Source: Ruminococcoides sp052118065 (GTDB lineage: Bacteria; Bacillota; Clostridia; Oscillospirales; Acutalibacteraceae). Taken from it: a DNA stretch of 64,000 bases. The stretch spans positions 10,676 to 74,675 of the forward strand of contig JBQKHY010000011.1 of the NCBI GenBank assembly GCA_052118065.1. Direction: 5' to 3'. The notes beneath the pieces are model-generated. The model saw nothing but the letters and a program-made list of their open reading frames with translations, searched no databases and was not told the DNA's origin. Shown here piece after piece: positions 34,082-41,975 of the stretch (its first letter is position 1; the number at the start of each line of letters is the position of its first letter). A program made the position numbers and the translations under genes.

Positions 34082-35002
34082 ATGAAGCATTTATTAACAC
34101 TTGAAAGTCTATCAACAGAAGAAATTAAGGATATTCTTAACCTTGCTGATCAGCTAAAGTATGAACTAAAGCATGGTATTGAACATCATCACCTAAAGGG
34201 TAAAACACTGGGTATGATTTTTGAAAAGTCATCAACAAGAACAAGAGTTTCTTTTGAAACAGGTATGTATCAGCTAGGTGGTCACCCACTATTCTTGTCA
34301 TCAAATGATTTACAGATTGGCAGAGGTGAACCTGTAGAAGATACTGCAAGAGTTCTTTCAAGAATGTTAGACGGTATTATGATTCGTACATTTGCTCAGG
34401 CAGAAGTTGATGCACTTGCTGAATACGGTTCAATCCCTGTTATTAACGGTCTAACAGACTACTGTCATCCATGTCAGGTATTAGCTGACCTTATGACAAT
34501 TCGTGAATTTAAGGGTAAGCTAAAGGGTCTAAAGTTAGCATTTATCGGTGACGGTAACAATATGGCTAATTCTCTAATTGTTGGTTGCTTAAAGTGTGGT
34601 ATGAGCGTTGCTATTGCTTGTCCTAAGGGTTATGAACCTCCAAAGAACATTCTTGACTTTGCAGACAATTATCCGGGTATGTTTGAAATGACAACAGACA
34701 CACTAAAGGCTGCTGAAAATGCTGATGTTGTTTATACTGATGTATGGGCATCAATGGGTCAGGAAGAAGAAAAGGCTATTCGTGAAAAGGCATTTGCCGG
34801 TATTCAGATTAATGCTGAACTAATGGAAAAGACAAACAAGGATTGTATGGTTCTTCATTGCCTACCTGCTCACAGAGGTGAAGAAATTACTGCTGATGTT
34901 TTTGAGGCTCATGCTGATGAAATCTTTGAAGAAGCAGAAAACAGACTTCACGCTCAAAAGGCTGTTATGGTTAGACTAATGGCTGACAAACAACCTGAAT
35001 AA
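34082..35002 (+). CDS. argF: Ornithine carbamoyltransferase
   Basis: 306 residues. Carbamoyl-phosphate loop SSTRTRVSFE (about residues 48-57), FLSSNDLQIGRGE, the ornithine-side HCLPAHRGEE and DYCHPCQVLADLMT. It makes citrulline from ornithine and carbamoyl phosphate, feeding argG. Last gene of the arginine cluster; the next gene has its own promoter. No carbamoyl-phosphate synthase genes lie in the window. Confidence 0.97.
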   Translation: MKHLLTLESLSTEEIKDILNLADQLKYELKHGIEHHHLKGKTLGMIFEKSSTRTRVSFETGMYQLGGHPLFLSSNDLQIGRGEPVEDTARVLSRMLDGIMIRTFAQAEVDALAEYGSIPVINGLTDYCHPCQVLADLMTIREFKGKLKGLKLAFIGDGNNMANSLIVGCLKCGMSVAIACPKGYEPPKNILDFADNYPGMFEMTTDTLKAAENADVVYTDVWASMGQEEEKAIREKAFAGIQINAELMEKTNKDCMVLHCLPAHRGEEITADVFEAHADEIFEEAENRLHAQKAVMVRLMADKQPE

Positions 35003-35012
35003 TCAACTAAAT

Positions 35013-35052
35013 TTGACTTTATGGTGTGGATTTGATATAATCTATCCACACC
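35013..35052 (+). promoter_or_regulatory. nadA promoter embedded in an inverted repeat
   Basis: TTGACT (35013-35018), 17 bp, then an extended -10 TGATATAAT (TATAAT 35036-35041). The -10 lies in the spacer of a perfect 9-bp inverted repeat, GGTGTGGAT (35023-35031) and ATCCACACC (35044-35052), with half-site centres 21 bp apart, as expected for a dimeric repressor. Confidence 0.7.
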
Positions 35053-35073
35053 AAAATGATAGGATTTGAATTT

Positions 35074-35985
35074 ATGATTAAAGACATTCAAAAGCAGATT
35101 TTAAAATTAAAAGAAGAAAATGATGTGTGTATTCTTGCACACTCATATATGGCTCAGGAGATTAAGGAAATTGCGGATTTTACAGGTGACAGCTATGCAC
35201 TTGCAGTAAAATCAGCTAAAGTACCACAGAAGACAGTTATTATGTGTGGTGTTCGTTTTATGGCAGAAACAGTAAAGATTCTTGCTCCTGAAAAGAAAGT
35301 TATCCTAAGCAACCCTGATGCAGGTTGTCCAATGGCAGAACAGATGGATAAGGAAACTATTTCTCTTGTAAAGGAACAGTATCCTGACTATGCAGTTGTT
35401 GCATACATAAATACCACTGCAAGTTTAAAAACTATATGTGATGTATGTGTTACATCATCTTCAGCTGTTGAGATTTGTAAGAAGCTTGATGCTGACAAGA
35501 TTTTGTTTATTCCTGACTGTAACCTAGGTTCTTATGTTGCAAAGCAAGTACCTGAAAAGGAATTTAAACTTCTTCATGGTGGTTGCCCAACTCATGCAAA
35601 GATTTCTGAAAGTAAGCTACTTGAGGCTATGAAGAAACACCCAAATGCAAAGGTGCTTGTTCATCCTGAATGTCAGCCTGATGTTGTACAACATGCTGAT
35701 TATGTTGGTTCAACTTCCGGTATTGTTAATTTTGCTAAGCAGAGTGAGGACAAGGAATTTATTATCGGTACAGAAATTTCTATTGCTGAAGAGTTACAGT
35801 ATGCTTGTCCTGATAAAAGTTTCTACCCAATGTCAAAGGACTTAATCTGTCCTAATATGAAAGCAACTACACTAATGGATGTTTATGGTTGCTTAAAGGG
35901 TACATTTGGTGATGAAATCACAATGGATGAAGAAAAGCGTTTACAGGCTAAAAAATGTATTGATGAAATGATAAGGTTAGGCTAA
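35074..35985 (+). CDS. nadA: Quinolinate synthase A
   Basis: 303 residues from ATG 35074 (AGGA nine bases upstream); an ATG at 35056 is less well placed. Triple-repeat fold with the 4Fe-4S cysteines in VIMCGVRFMAE, the CVTSSSAVEIC region and LICPNMKATTL, and the substrate blocks HSYMAQEIKEIADFTGDS and VHPECQPDVVQHADYVGST. It condenses iminoaspartate with dihydroxyacetone phosphate to quinolinate for NAD synthesis. nadB and nadC are not adjacent, which is unusual for Firmicutes. The stop overlaps the mnmA start (TAATG). Confidence 0.95.
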   Translation: MIKDIQKQILKLKEENDVCILAHSYMAQEIKEIADFTGDSYALAVKSAKVPQKTVIMCGVRFMAETVKILAPEKKVILSNPDAGCPMAEQMDKETISLVKEQYPDYAVVAYINTTASLKTICDVCVTSSSAVEICKKLDADKILFIPDCNLGSYVAKQVPEKEFKLLHGGCPTHAKISESKLLEAMKKHPNAKVLVHPECQPDVVQHADYVGSTSGIVNFAKQSEDKEFIIGTEISIAEELQYACPDKSFYPMSKDLICPNMKATTLMDVYGCLKGTFGDEITMDEEKRLQAKKCIDEMIRLG

Positions 35986-37049
35986 TGAAAAAGGCTATAA
36001 TTGCAATGAGTGGCGGCGTTGATTCCAGCGTCGCAGCTTTTATTATGAAGGAAAAAGGTTATCATATTATTGGCGTCACAATGAAGCTTTATGATAACGA
36101 TGACATCGGCATTGATACAGAGAGAACTTGTTGTTCACTTTCTGATATTGAAGATGCAAGAAGTGTTTGTTATAAGCTAGGTGCACTTTATTATGTTTTC
36201 AACTTCAAGGCTGATTTTAAAGAAAAAATAATAGATGATTTTATTCATACTTATGAAAACGGTGGTACTCCAAACCCTTGTATCCGTTGTAACAGATACC
36301 TAAAGTTTGATAAGCTAATGCACCGTATGAAAGAGTTACAGTATGACTATGTTGTTACAGGTCATTATGCAAGAATTGAGAAGAAAGGTGACAGATATAT
36401 CCTAAAGAAAGCAGTTGACCTTTCTAAGGACCAAAGTTATGTTCTTTACAATATGACTCAAGAACAGCTTGCTCATGTTCAGTTTCCACTAGGTGAAATG
36501 GAAAAAAGTGAAACTCGTAAAATCGCAGAAGAAAATGGCTTTATCAATGCTGATAAAAAGGATAGTCAGGATATTTGCTTTGTGCCAAATGGTGACTATG
36601 CTGCATTTATTGAGGACTATACAGGCAAAAAGTATCCTGAGGGTGATTTTGTAGATACAAGTGGTAATGTACTGGGTAAGCATAAGGGTATTATCCGTTA
36701 TACTATCGGTCAGAGAAAAGGCTTAGGCCTTGCTTTGCCTTGCCCTATGTATGTTAAGGAAAAGGACCTTAAGGATAACAAAGTTGTACTTTGCCTAAAT
36801 GATGAACTGTTCTCTAAGGAACTTTATGCCAACGATTTTAACTGGGTATCTATTGAAGAGCCAAAGGAAGAAATCCGTTGTAAGGCTAGAATTCGTTACA
36901 ACCAAAAGGAACAACCTGCTACTGCAAAGGTAATGGAAGATGGTAAAGTTAAGGTAACTTTTGATGAAAGTCAAAGAGCAATTTGTAAAGGACAGGCAGT
37001 TGTACTTTATGATGGTGATGTTGTTCTTGGTGGTGGAACAATTCTATAA
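35985..37049 (+). CDS. mnmA: tRNA-specific 2-thiouridylase MnmA
   Basis: 354 residues. PP-loop AMSGGVDSSVAAF at the N-terminus, the first catalytic cysteine in NPCIRCNRYLKFD (about residue 98) and the second in SQDICFVPNGDY (about residue 196), with a C-terminal TIGQRKGLGLA region. It inserts sulfur at position 2 of the wobble uridine in Lys, Glu and Gln tRNAs. It overlaps nadA by one base, so translation is coupled; NadA and MnmA both need Fe-S or sulfur-transfer chemistry. No IscS gene is nearby. Confidence 0.96.
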   Translation: MKKAIIAMSGGVDSSVAAFIMKEKGYHIIGVTMKLYDNDDIGIDTERTCCSLSDIEDARSVCYKLGALYYVFNFKADFKEKIIDDFIHTYENGGTPNPCIRCNRYLKFDKLMHRMKELQYDYVVTGHYARIEKKGDRYILKKAVDLSKDQSYVLYNMTQEQLAHVQFPLGEMEKSETRKIAEENGFINADKKDSQDICFVPNGDYAAFIEDYTGKKYPEGDFVDTSGNVLGKHKGIIRYTIGQRKGLGLALPCPMYVKEKDLKDNKVVLCLNDELFSKELYANDFNWVSIEEPKEEIRCKARIRYNQKEQPATAKVMEDGKVKVTFDESQRAICKGQAVVLYDGDVVLGGGTIL

Positions 37050-37079
37050 TTAGGTTGACAATTAACCATAGGTTAACAA

Positions 37080-37111
37080 TTGTTAACAATAATCAATATT
37101 AAGGTTGACAA
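37080..37111 (+). promoter_or_regulatory. BirA-like operator before bioY
   Basis: TTGTTAAC (37080-37087), 16 bp, GTTGACAA (37104-37111): an inverted repeat with one mismatch that follows the Firmicute BirA site pattern. It overlaps the -35 box. A further TTAACCATAGGTTAA palindrome (37062-37076) lies just upstream. Confidence 0.65.
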
Positions 37112-37133
37112 TACTATAATTATGAGTTATAAT
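37105..37133 (+). promoter_or_regulatory. bioY promoter
   Basis: TTGACA 37105-37110, 17 bp, TATAAT 37128-37133: full consensus. A transcript would begin near 37140, leaving a very short leader with the site AGGGGGT. Confidence 0.85.
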
Positions 37134-37165
37134 ACTCCTTGTGATATACACAGGGGGTATTTTTT

Positions 37166-37717
37166 ATGAAGAACAATAAAATATTTGATATGGTAGTGTG
37201 TGCATTGTTTGCAGCTATCTGTTGTATCTTTTCAATCATCACTATTCCAATTGGTATGGTACCGGTTTCACTTGGTATTTTGGCAGTAGTATTTACAGCA
37301 GTAGTACTTGGTCCTGTAAAAGGTCTAATCTCTGTTGTTGTTTACTTACTATTAGGTTTATTCTTACCACTGTTTAGTGGTGGACAGACAGGTCTATCTA
37401 CATATGCTAACATTACCGGTGGTTATGTTTGGTCTTATCTAATTGTTGTAGTAGTTGTTGGTTTGATTTGTAAAATCCCAACTAAGAACAAAGTACTTGA
37501 AATTGTTGTTAGTATTTTAGCTTGTGCAGTTGGTGTAGTGATTTGTTACACTTGTGGTACAATTCAGTTTATGGCTATTACAAAGTATGACTTAAATGCT
37601 TCTTTAGCAGCTTGTGTAATTCCATTCCTACCATTTGACGCAATTAAATGTGTTATTGCCGGTGTGGTTGGACCTTTACTAAAAATAGCACTTAGAAAAT
37701 CAGGCTATATGAAATAA
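37166..37717 (+). CDS. bioY: Biotin transporter substrate-binding protein BioY
   Basis: 183 residues, six hydrophobic helices. Family features: PVSLGILAVVFTAVVLGPVKGLISVVVYLLLGLF, LPLFSGGQTGLSTYANITGGYVWSY, and late VIPFLPFDAIKCVIAGVVG. It is the S component of an ECF-type biotin importer, using a shared energising module encoded elsewhere. The BirA-like operator directly upstream supports repression by biotin, so the cell probably imports biotin. Monocistronic, with a terminator downstream. Confidence 0.95.
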   Translation: MKNNKIFDMVVCALFAAICCIFSIITIPIGMVPVSLGILAVVFTAVVLGPVKGLISVVVYLLLGLFLPLFSGGQTGLSTYANITGGYVWSYLIVVVVVGLICKIPTKNKVLEIVVSILACAVGVVICYTCGTIQFMAITKYDLNASLAACVIPFLPFDAIKCVIAGVVGPLLKIALRKSGYMK

Positions 37718-37763
37718 TCGTTATTCTACCTTGGTAGTAAAATATTCATCAATCCCTTTGATG

Positions 37764-37794
37764 AAAAAGACCGATTTTTATCGGTCTTTTTTCT
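37764..37794 (+). terminator. bioY terminator
   Basis: AAAAAGACCGA pairs with TCGGTCTTTTT around a short loop (37764-37793), with T residues in the closing arm. Confidence 0.9.
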
Positions 37795-37822
37795 TGAAAT
37801 TTTATATAATTAATGTTATAAT
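37794..37822 (+). promoter_or_regulatory. Promoter of the riboswitch-controlled cation efflux gene
   Basis: TTGAAA 37794-37799, 17 bp, TATAAT 37817-37822. Transcription would start near 37829, giving a leader of about 130 nt. Confidence 0.75.
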
Positions 37823-37853
37823 CACTTTACTATTTAAGCATATAATGTATTAT

Positions 37854-37935
37854 AAACTATCAAGTTGTTTATTCAACCGGGCCAAAGGGCAACAGAATTT
37901 TCTGTGGGACAGTTTTTACTGCCCCACTTTTTTAT
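37854..37935 (+). ncRNA. NiCo (czcD-type) cobalt/nickel riboswitch with overlapping terminator
   Basis: The leader contains the conserved blocks CCGGGC, GGGCAACAG and CTGTGGGACAGT in that order, as I remember them from NiCo riboswitches. Readable pairing: P1 AAACT (37854-37858) with AGTTT (37911-37915); P2 GTTG (37864-37867) with CAAC (37874-37877); a short P3 GCC/GGC around 37881-37890; P4 CAGAA (37893-37897) with TTCTG (37900-37904). A terminator, GTGGGACAGT (37904-37913) with ACTGCCCCAC (37918-37927) and a T6 run, reuses the 3' strands of P1 and P4. Metal binding should therefore favour read-through. The downstream gene is a CDF cation exporter, the classic target. Confidence 0.85.
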
Positions 37936-37959
37936 TATATAATGAAATGAGATGATTTT

Positions 37960-39090
37960 ATGGAAAGTACTGAGGAAAGAAATAGGGCAAAGGTAGGCAA
38001 GTTAGCCGGTATAGTGGGAATAATCTGTAACTTTGCTTTAGCCGGTGGTAAATTTGTTGTTGGTACACTTGTTTCTTCAATGTCAATTATTGCTGATAGT
38101 GTTAACAACCTTTCTGATGCAGCAAGTTCAATTGTCACCTTGCTAGGCTTTAAGTTAGCAGAAAAACCGGCTGATAAGAAACACCCATTTGGTCATGCAA
38201 GGTTTGAATACTTAGCAAGTTTGACTGTAGCAGTAATGATTTTTGTTATCGGTTTTGAACTTGCAAAAAGTTCTGTAGAAAAAATAATTTCACCAACTCC
38301 TGTAAAATTTTCTCCGGTCACAATTCTAGTGCTTGTAGTTTCAATTCTTGTGAAACTGTGGATGACATTATTTTATAAGAAAAAGGGTAAACAAATCCAT
38401 TCCACAACATTACTTGCAACAAGTGCCGACAGTAGAAATGATGTGTTAACAACTACTTGTGTACTTATTGCAATGGTTGTTGAATTACTGACAAAGTGGC
38501 AAATAGATGGAATTATGGGTGCTTTGGTTTCACTGTTTATTTTATATAATGGCATAGGACTTATTAGACAAACAATTTCACCATTATTAGGTGAAGAAGC
38601 AACTCCTGAATTTAGGAAAGAAATTATTGATTTTGTTAATTCATATGACAAGGTGTTAGGTTGTCACGATTTAATGATTCATGATTATGGTCCTGCAAAA
38701 AGATATGCAACTATCCATGTTGAAGTGGATAAGGATGAAGACCCTATGAATTGCCACGATACAATAGACAGAATAGAAAGACAATGCCTGAAGAAATTCG
38801 GTATTCATATGGTTGTACACTATGACCCTATTGTTACCGATGACTTAAAAGCTGAAAAGTTGCAACTGAAAATTATTGAGTGCTTAAAGTCAAAGGACAG
38901 TAGGCTTTCAATCCATGATTTTAGAATTGCTAATTGCAGTAGTGGCACACTTCTTGTGTTTGACCTTGTTTTGCCGGAAGATATGATGAGTCAAGGTAAT
39001 CAAATAAAAGATTATATCTTACATTCAATTAATAAAGGTAAGTCAAAGTACCTACTTGATGTTACCTTTGACATTGATACAAATGATTAA
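37960..39090 (+). CDS. Cation diffusion facilitator (CDF) family efflux transporter
   Basis: 376 residues. Six membrane helices in residues 15-215, with metal-site motifs SIIADSVNNLSDAASS and KKHPFGHARFEYLAS and, in the fifth helix region, ATSADSRNDVLTT. A cytoplasmic dimerisation domain follows (about 220-300: YGPAKRYATIHVEVDKDEDPMNCHDTID), with an extra C-terminal segment to 376. The family exports divalent metals by proton exchange. Control by a NiCo-type riboswitch points to Co2+ and Ni2+ efflux. Start supported by GAGATG. Monocistronic. Confidence 0.92.
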   Translation: MESTEERNRAKVGKLAGIVGIICNFALAGGKFVVGTLVSSMSIIADSVNNLSDAASSIVTLLGFKLAEKPADKKHPFGHARFEYLASLTVAVMIFVIGFELAKSSVEKIISPTPVKFSPVTILVLVVSILVKLWMTLFYKKKGKQIHSTTLLATSADSRNDVLTTTCVLIAMVVELLTKWQIDGIMGALVSLFILYNGIGLIRQTISPLLGEEATPEFRKEIIDFVNSYDKVLGCHDLMIHDYGPAKRYATIHVEVDKDEDPMNCHDTIDRIERQCLKKFGIHMVVHYDPIVTDDLKAEKLQLKIIECLKSKDSRLSIHDFRIANCSSGTLLVFDLVLPEDMMSQGNQIKDYILHSINKGKSKYLLDVTFDIDTND

Positions 39091-39093
39091 AAG

Positions 39094-39128
39094 AAAGGCT
39101 GAAACTTATTAAAGTTTCAGCCTTTTTG
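39094..39128. terminator. Terminator between convergent CDF and ychF genes
   Basis: AAAGGCTGAAACT (39094-39106) pairs with AGTTTCAGCCTTT (39113-39125), loop TATTAA, and a T run follows. Upstream A residues give a T-rich tail on the minus strand too. Confidence 0.9.
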
Positions 39129-39235
39129 TTGAGTATGAAATTTTAGTTTATGTTCAAATTAAGTAGAACTTTTATGTTTAATAAAATGCAATTTTTAGAT
39201 TAGTGCAATCAAAATTAAAAAATAAAATTAAAAAA

Positions 39236-40330
39236 TTAAACATTAAATCTAAATAGAACTACATCTCCGTCTTTCATAACATAGTCCTTACCTTCTGAAC
39301 GAACAAGACCCTTTTCTTTACAAGCAGTCATACCACCGTTTGCGATAAGGTCATCATAAGAAACAACTTCTGCTCTGATGAAACCTCTTTCAAAGTCTGT
39401 GTGGATTTTACCTGCAGCTTGAGGAGCTTTTGTACCCTTAGTGATTGTCCATGCTCTAACTTCAGGTTTACCGGCAGTTAGGTAAGAGATTAGTCCAAGT
39501 AGTGAGTAACATTCCTTGATAAGTCTGTCAAGACCACTTTCTTCAAGACCTAGGTCAGAAAGGAAAAGTTCCTTTTCTTCCTTGTCCATATCAACAATAT
39601 CCATTTCAATTTGTGCACAGATTGGTAATACTGCTGCGTGTTCTTCACTTGCAATATCTCTAACTGTTTGTAGCATTTTGTTGTCCTGAATACCGTTGGT
39701 AAAGTCATCTTCACTCATATTTGCAGCATAGATAATTGGCTTTGTTGTAAGTAAAGCAACTTCCTTTAGCCATTCTTCCTGTTCTTCTGTTGTTTCAACA
39801 GTTCTTGCACTTTTACCTTTGTTTAGTGTGTCAAGAACTTCCTCAAAGAAGTCAATCTGTGGTTGTAGGCTCTTGTCACCTTTAAGTGCCTTTTTAAGTC
39901 TATCAATCTTTCTTGTTACCATTTCTACATCAGAAAGGATAAGCTCAATGTCAATTGTTTCAATATCTCTTGCAGGGTCAACTGAACCCTCAACATGGAT
40001 AATGTCATCATTTTCAAAACATCTTACAACATGAACAATAGCGTCACATTCACGAATGTTAGAAAGGAACTTGTTGCCAAGACCTTCACCCTTTGATGCA
40101 CCTTTTACAAGACCGGCAATATCAACAAATTCAATTGTTGCCGGTGTGATTTTATCCGGATTATACATTTCTGCAAGTTTGTCAATACGCTTATCAGGTA
40201 CTGCTACAACACCAACATTTGGTTCAATAGTACAGAACGGATAGTTTGCACTCTGTGCTCCTGCATTAGTGATAGCATTGAAAAGTGTACTTTTACCTAC
40301 ATTAGGTAAGCCTACAATTCCTAATTTCAT
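39236..40330 (-). CDS. ychF: Redox-regulated ATPase YchF (Obg-like)
   Basis: 364 residues. G1 loop GLPNVGKSTLFNAIT, ANYPFCTIEPNVG switch region, DIAGLVKGASKGEGLGNKFL, an altered G4 motif (YAANMSEDD instead of NKxD) consistent with ATP preference, a coiled-coil insert (about 130-200) and a C-terminal TGS domain (VRAWTITKGTKAPQAAGKIHTDFERGFI). It binds ribosomes and ATP; its role in stress and translation is incompletely known. Start with AAAAGGAG. Divergent from a thioesterase gene. Confidence 0.96.
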   Translation of the reverse strand: MKLGIVGLPNVGKSTLFNAITNAGAQSANYPFCTIEPNVGVVAVPDKRIDKLAEMYNPDKITPATIEFVDIAGLVKGASKGEGLGNKFLSNIRECDAIVHVVRCFENDDIIHVEGSVDPARDIETIDIELILSDVEMVTRKIDRLKKALKGDKSLQPQIDFFEEVLDTLNKGKSARTVETTEEQEEWLKEVALLTTKPIIYAANMSEDDFTNGIQDNKMLQTVRDIASEEHAAVLPICAQIEMDIVDMDKEEKELFLSDLGLEESGLDRLIKECYSLLGLISYLTAGKPEVRAWTITKGTKAPQAAGKIHTDFERGFIRAEVVSYDDLIANGGMTACKEKGLVRSEGKDYVMKDGDVVLFRFNV

Positions 40331-40380
40331 TGTTTTTCTCCTTTTATATTGTATTGAATTAATTTATCAGATGATGTATT

Positions 40381-40409
40381 ATTATACCATAGAAATTCTA
40401 ATTATACAA
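40381..40409 (-). promoter_or_regulatory. ychF promoter
   Basis: On the minus strand TTGTAT (40404-40409), 17 bp, TATAAT (40381-40386). It meets the operator-like palindrome at 40409-40421. Confidence 0.5.
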
Positions 40410-40421
40410 TGATAATCATTA
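40409..40421. promoter_or_regulatory. Fur/PerR-like operator between ychF and the thioesterase gene
   Basis: ATGATAATCATTA contains the palindrome ATGAT-A-ATCAT. The 12-mer at 40410-40421 is identical, on the other strand, to the one at 15304-15315 before perR. It lies beside a possible TACAAT -10 box (40405-40410) of the plus-strand gene. Confidence 0.5.
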
Positions 40422-40436
40422 ATTGGAGGTTTAATT

Positions 40437-40811
40437 ATGGATAATTTTGTAATAGAAAAAGTTGTAACAGAGGATATGTTGGCAGTAAATGTTGGTTCAG
40501 GTAGCCTAAGAGTATTGGCTACACCAACTGTTGTTGCACTTATGGAAGAAGCATCAACAAAACTTGCCGATACTTTTCTTGATGAGGGTTTAACTACTGT
40601 TGGTACAATGGTAGAAATTCAGCACATCAGTCCTTCACCAATCGGTGCTAAGATTAAAGTAGAAAGTAAACTAATCAGCAATGACGGTAGGTCATTTAAG
40701 TTTGAAGTAACTGCTTATGATAATGCCGGTATGATTGCAAACGGTACTCACAACAGAGTATCTGTAAAGAGCGAAAAGTTCCAGAAAAAGGCAGATGAAA
40801 AGTTTGAGTAA
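40437..40811 (+). CDS. Thioesterase, FlK-like hotdog family
   Basis: 124 residues. Hotdog-fold features: LATPTVVALMEEASTKLADTFL, then GTMVEIQHISPSPIGAKIKVESKL, then GMIANGTHNRVSV, the layout of fluoroacetyl-CoA thioesterase-like proteins common in Clostridia. It would hydrolyse a small acyl-CoA in the cytoplasm; substrate unknown. GGAGG eight bases before the start. Overlaps the HAD gene by 17 bp. A Fur/PerR-like palindrome precedes it, so it may belong to the peroxide or iron regulon. Confidence 0.8.
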   Translation: MDNFVIEKVVTEDMLAVNVGSGSLRVLATPTVVALMEEASTKLADTFLDEGLTTVGTMVEIQHISPSPIGAKIKVESKLISNDGRSFKFEVTAYDNAGMIANGTHNRVSVKSEKFQKKADEKFE

Positions 40812-41454
40812 GTATGATATTATTTTGTTTGACTTAGACGGTACAATTTCTGAAAGTGCTACAGGTATTCGTTATAGCCTTGAAAAAACTATTGAGCAAG
40901 TTGGTTGTGATACATTTGATACAAGCAATTATAAGTTGTATATAGGTCCACCACTACTTGATACTTTCACAAATCTTTGTCATCTAAGTGGAAAACCTGC
41001 CGAAGATGCAGTTGAGGTTTACCGTCATTATTATGATACTGAGGGTAAGCTGATGAATAAGCCTTATAAGGGCATAAAAGAAACTTTATTGGAAATTAAA
41101 TCAACCGGTGTTAAGGTTGCAGTTGCCACCTCTAAGTATGAAAAATTTGCAGAAGAAATTGTTGAGAACTTAGGTTTAACAGAATGTTTTGATGCAGTAT
41201 GTGGCTCTTTAGCTGATGGTAGTAGGAAAGATAAAAAGGATATTATCCCTTATGCAGTAAATAGATTAGGAAAAGATTTTAACAGTAAAATCGCTATGGT
41301 AGGGGATACTTATTTTGATGCAAAAGGTGCCAGACTTTGTAATGTTGATTTTGTTGGTGTACTTTATGGCTATGGTGACAAAGAATCAATGGAAAATGAA
41401 GGTGCTACTGTATTTGCAGAAACTCCGGAAGATTTAAAAAATTATTTACTGTAA
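40795..41454 (+). CDS. HAD-family phosphatase (phosphoglycolate phosphatase-like)
   Basis: 219 residues. HAD motif I is ILFDLDGTISES with the nucleophile Asp, motif II VAVATSKYEKFAEEI, motif III KDKKDIIPYAV and motif IV MVGDTYFDAKGARL. A C1-type helical cap lies at about 17-85. It probably dephosphorylates small phosphometabolites such as phosphoglycolate or pyrophosphate (PpaX type). Starts inside the preceding thioesterase gene, a 17-bp overlap, so the two are translated together. Confidence 0.85.
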   Translation: MKSLSKYDIILFDLDGTISESATGIRYSLEKTIEQVGCDTFDTSNYKLYIGPPLLDTFTNLCHLSGKPAEDAVEVYRHYYDTEGKLMNKPYKGIKETLLEIKSTGVKVAVATSKYEKFAEEIVENLGLTECFDAVCGSLADGSRKDKKDIIPYAVNRLGKDFNSKIAMVGDTYFDAKGARLCNVDFVGVLYGYGDKESMENEGATVFAETPEDLKNYLL

Positions 41455-41512
41455 CATTTTATAGCAAGTCCTTGCATATGTATTTTATATGGAATACGGA
41501 AGGACTGATAAA

Positions 41513-41974
41513 ATGTTTGTACTAACAGTAAAAACAAAGATTAATAACAAAAAGAAATTTTTATTTATGTGTGCTTTTGGGTTGATACTGATTTTAGCAG
41601 TAGTGTTTGTGTCTTGTGACAACACACCTAAAAGTGCATATTGTAAAGAGATAGGTGAGTATTCTCTCAGCTTTTCCACAAGTAATGATAAGGAAACTTT
41701 CTTGTCTTACTTTAATGTTAACGGACAACCTGTTACTATTGATAATGTGAGAATACCGGAAAATTTCAACTCTACATACGAAAGATATAATAAGATACAA
41801 AAGACTATGGGACTTGACCTAAATAACTTTAAGGGCAAAACCACTAAGCGTTATGTTTATAAAGGAAAGGACAACTACTTTGTTTCTATACTTACTTATA
41901 AAGGTAAGGTAGTAGGCTGTCACAAATCTAAGGAACTTTATGGAAGTGACTTTGTATCTTTGCTAAAGGAGTAA
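41513..41974 (+). CDS. Membrane-anchored DUF4830-like protein
   Basis: 153 residues from ATG 41513, which has GGAAGGA eight bases upstream; an ATG at 41489 has no site. One helix (about 15-36) followed by an exported domain. The segment NVRIPENFNSTYERYNKIQKTMGLDLNNFKGK, with RYVYKG and ILTYKGKVVGCH, recalls DUF4830, a Clostridia family of unknown function. Two cysteines (VSCD and SAYCK) flank the end of the helix. One base before the next gene's start. Confidence 0.7.
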   Translation: MFVLTVKTKINNKKKFLFMCAFGLILILAVVFVSCDNTPKSAYCKEIGEYSLSFSTSNDKETFLSYFNVNGQPVTIDNVRIPENFNSTYERYNKIQKTMGLDLNNFKGKTTKRYVYKGKDNYFVSILTYKGKVVGCHKSKELYGSDFVSLLKE

Positions 41975-41975
41975 A

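Noticed and set aside
37131..37161. 13-bp hairpin plus T run directly before bioY, looking like a terminator or attenuator
   Set aside because: Its 5' arm overlaps the -10 box, so a transcript from the consensus promoter would start inside the arm and could not form the full stem. It could act only on read-through from mnmA.
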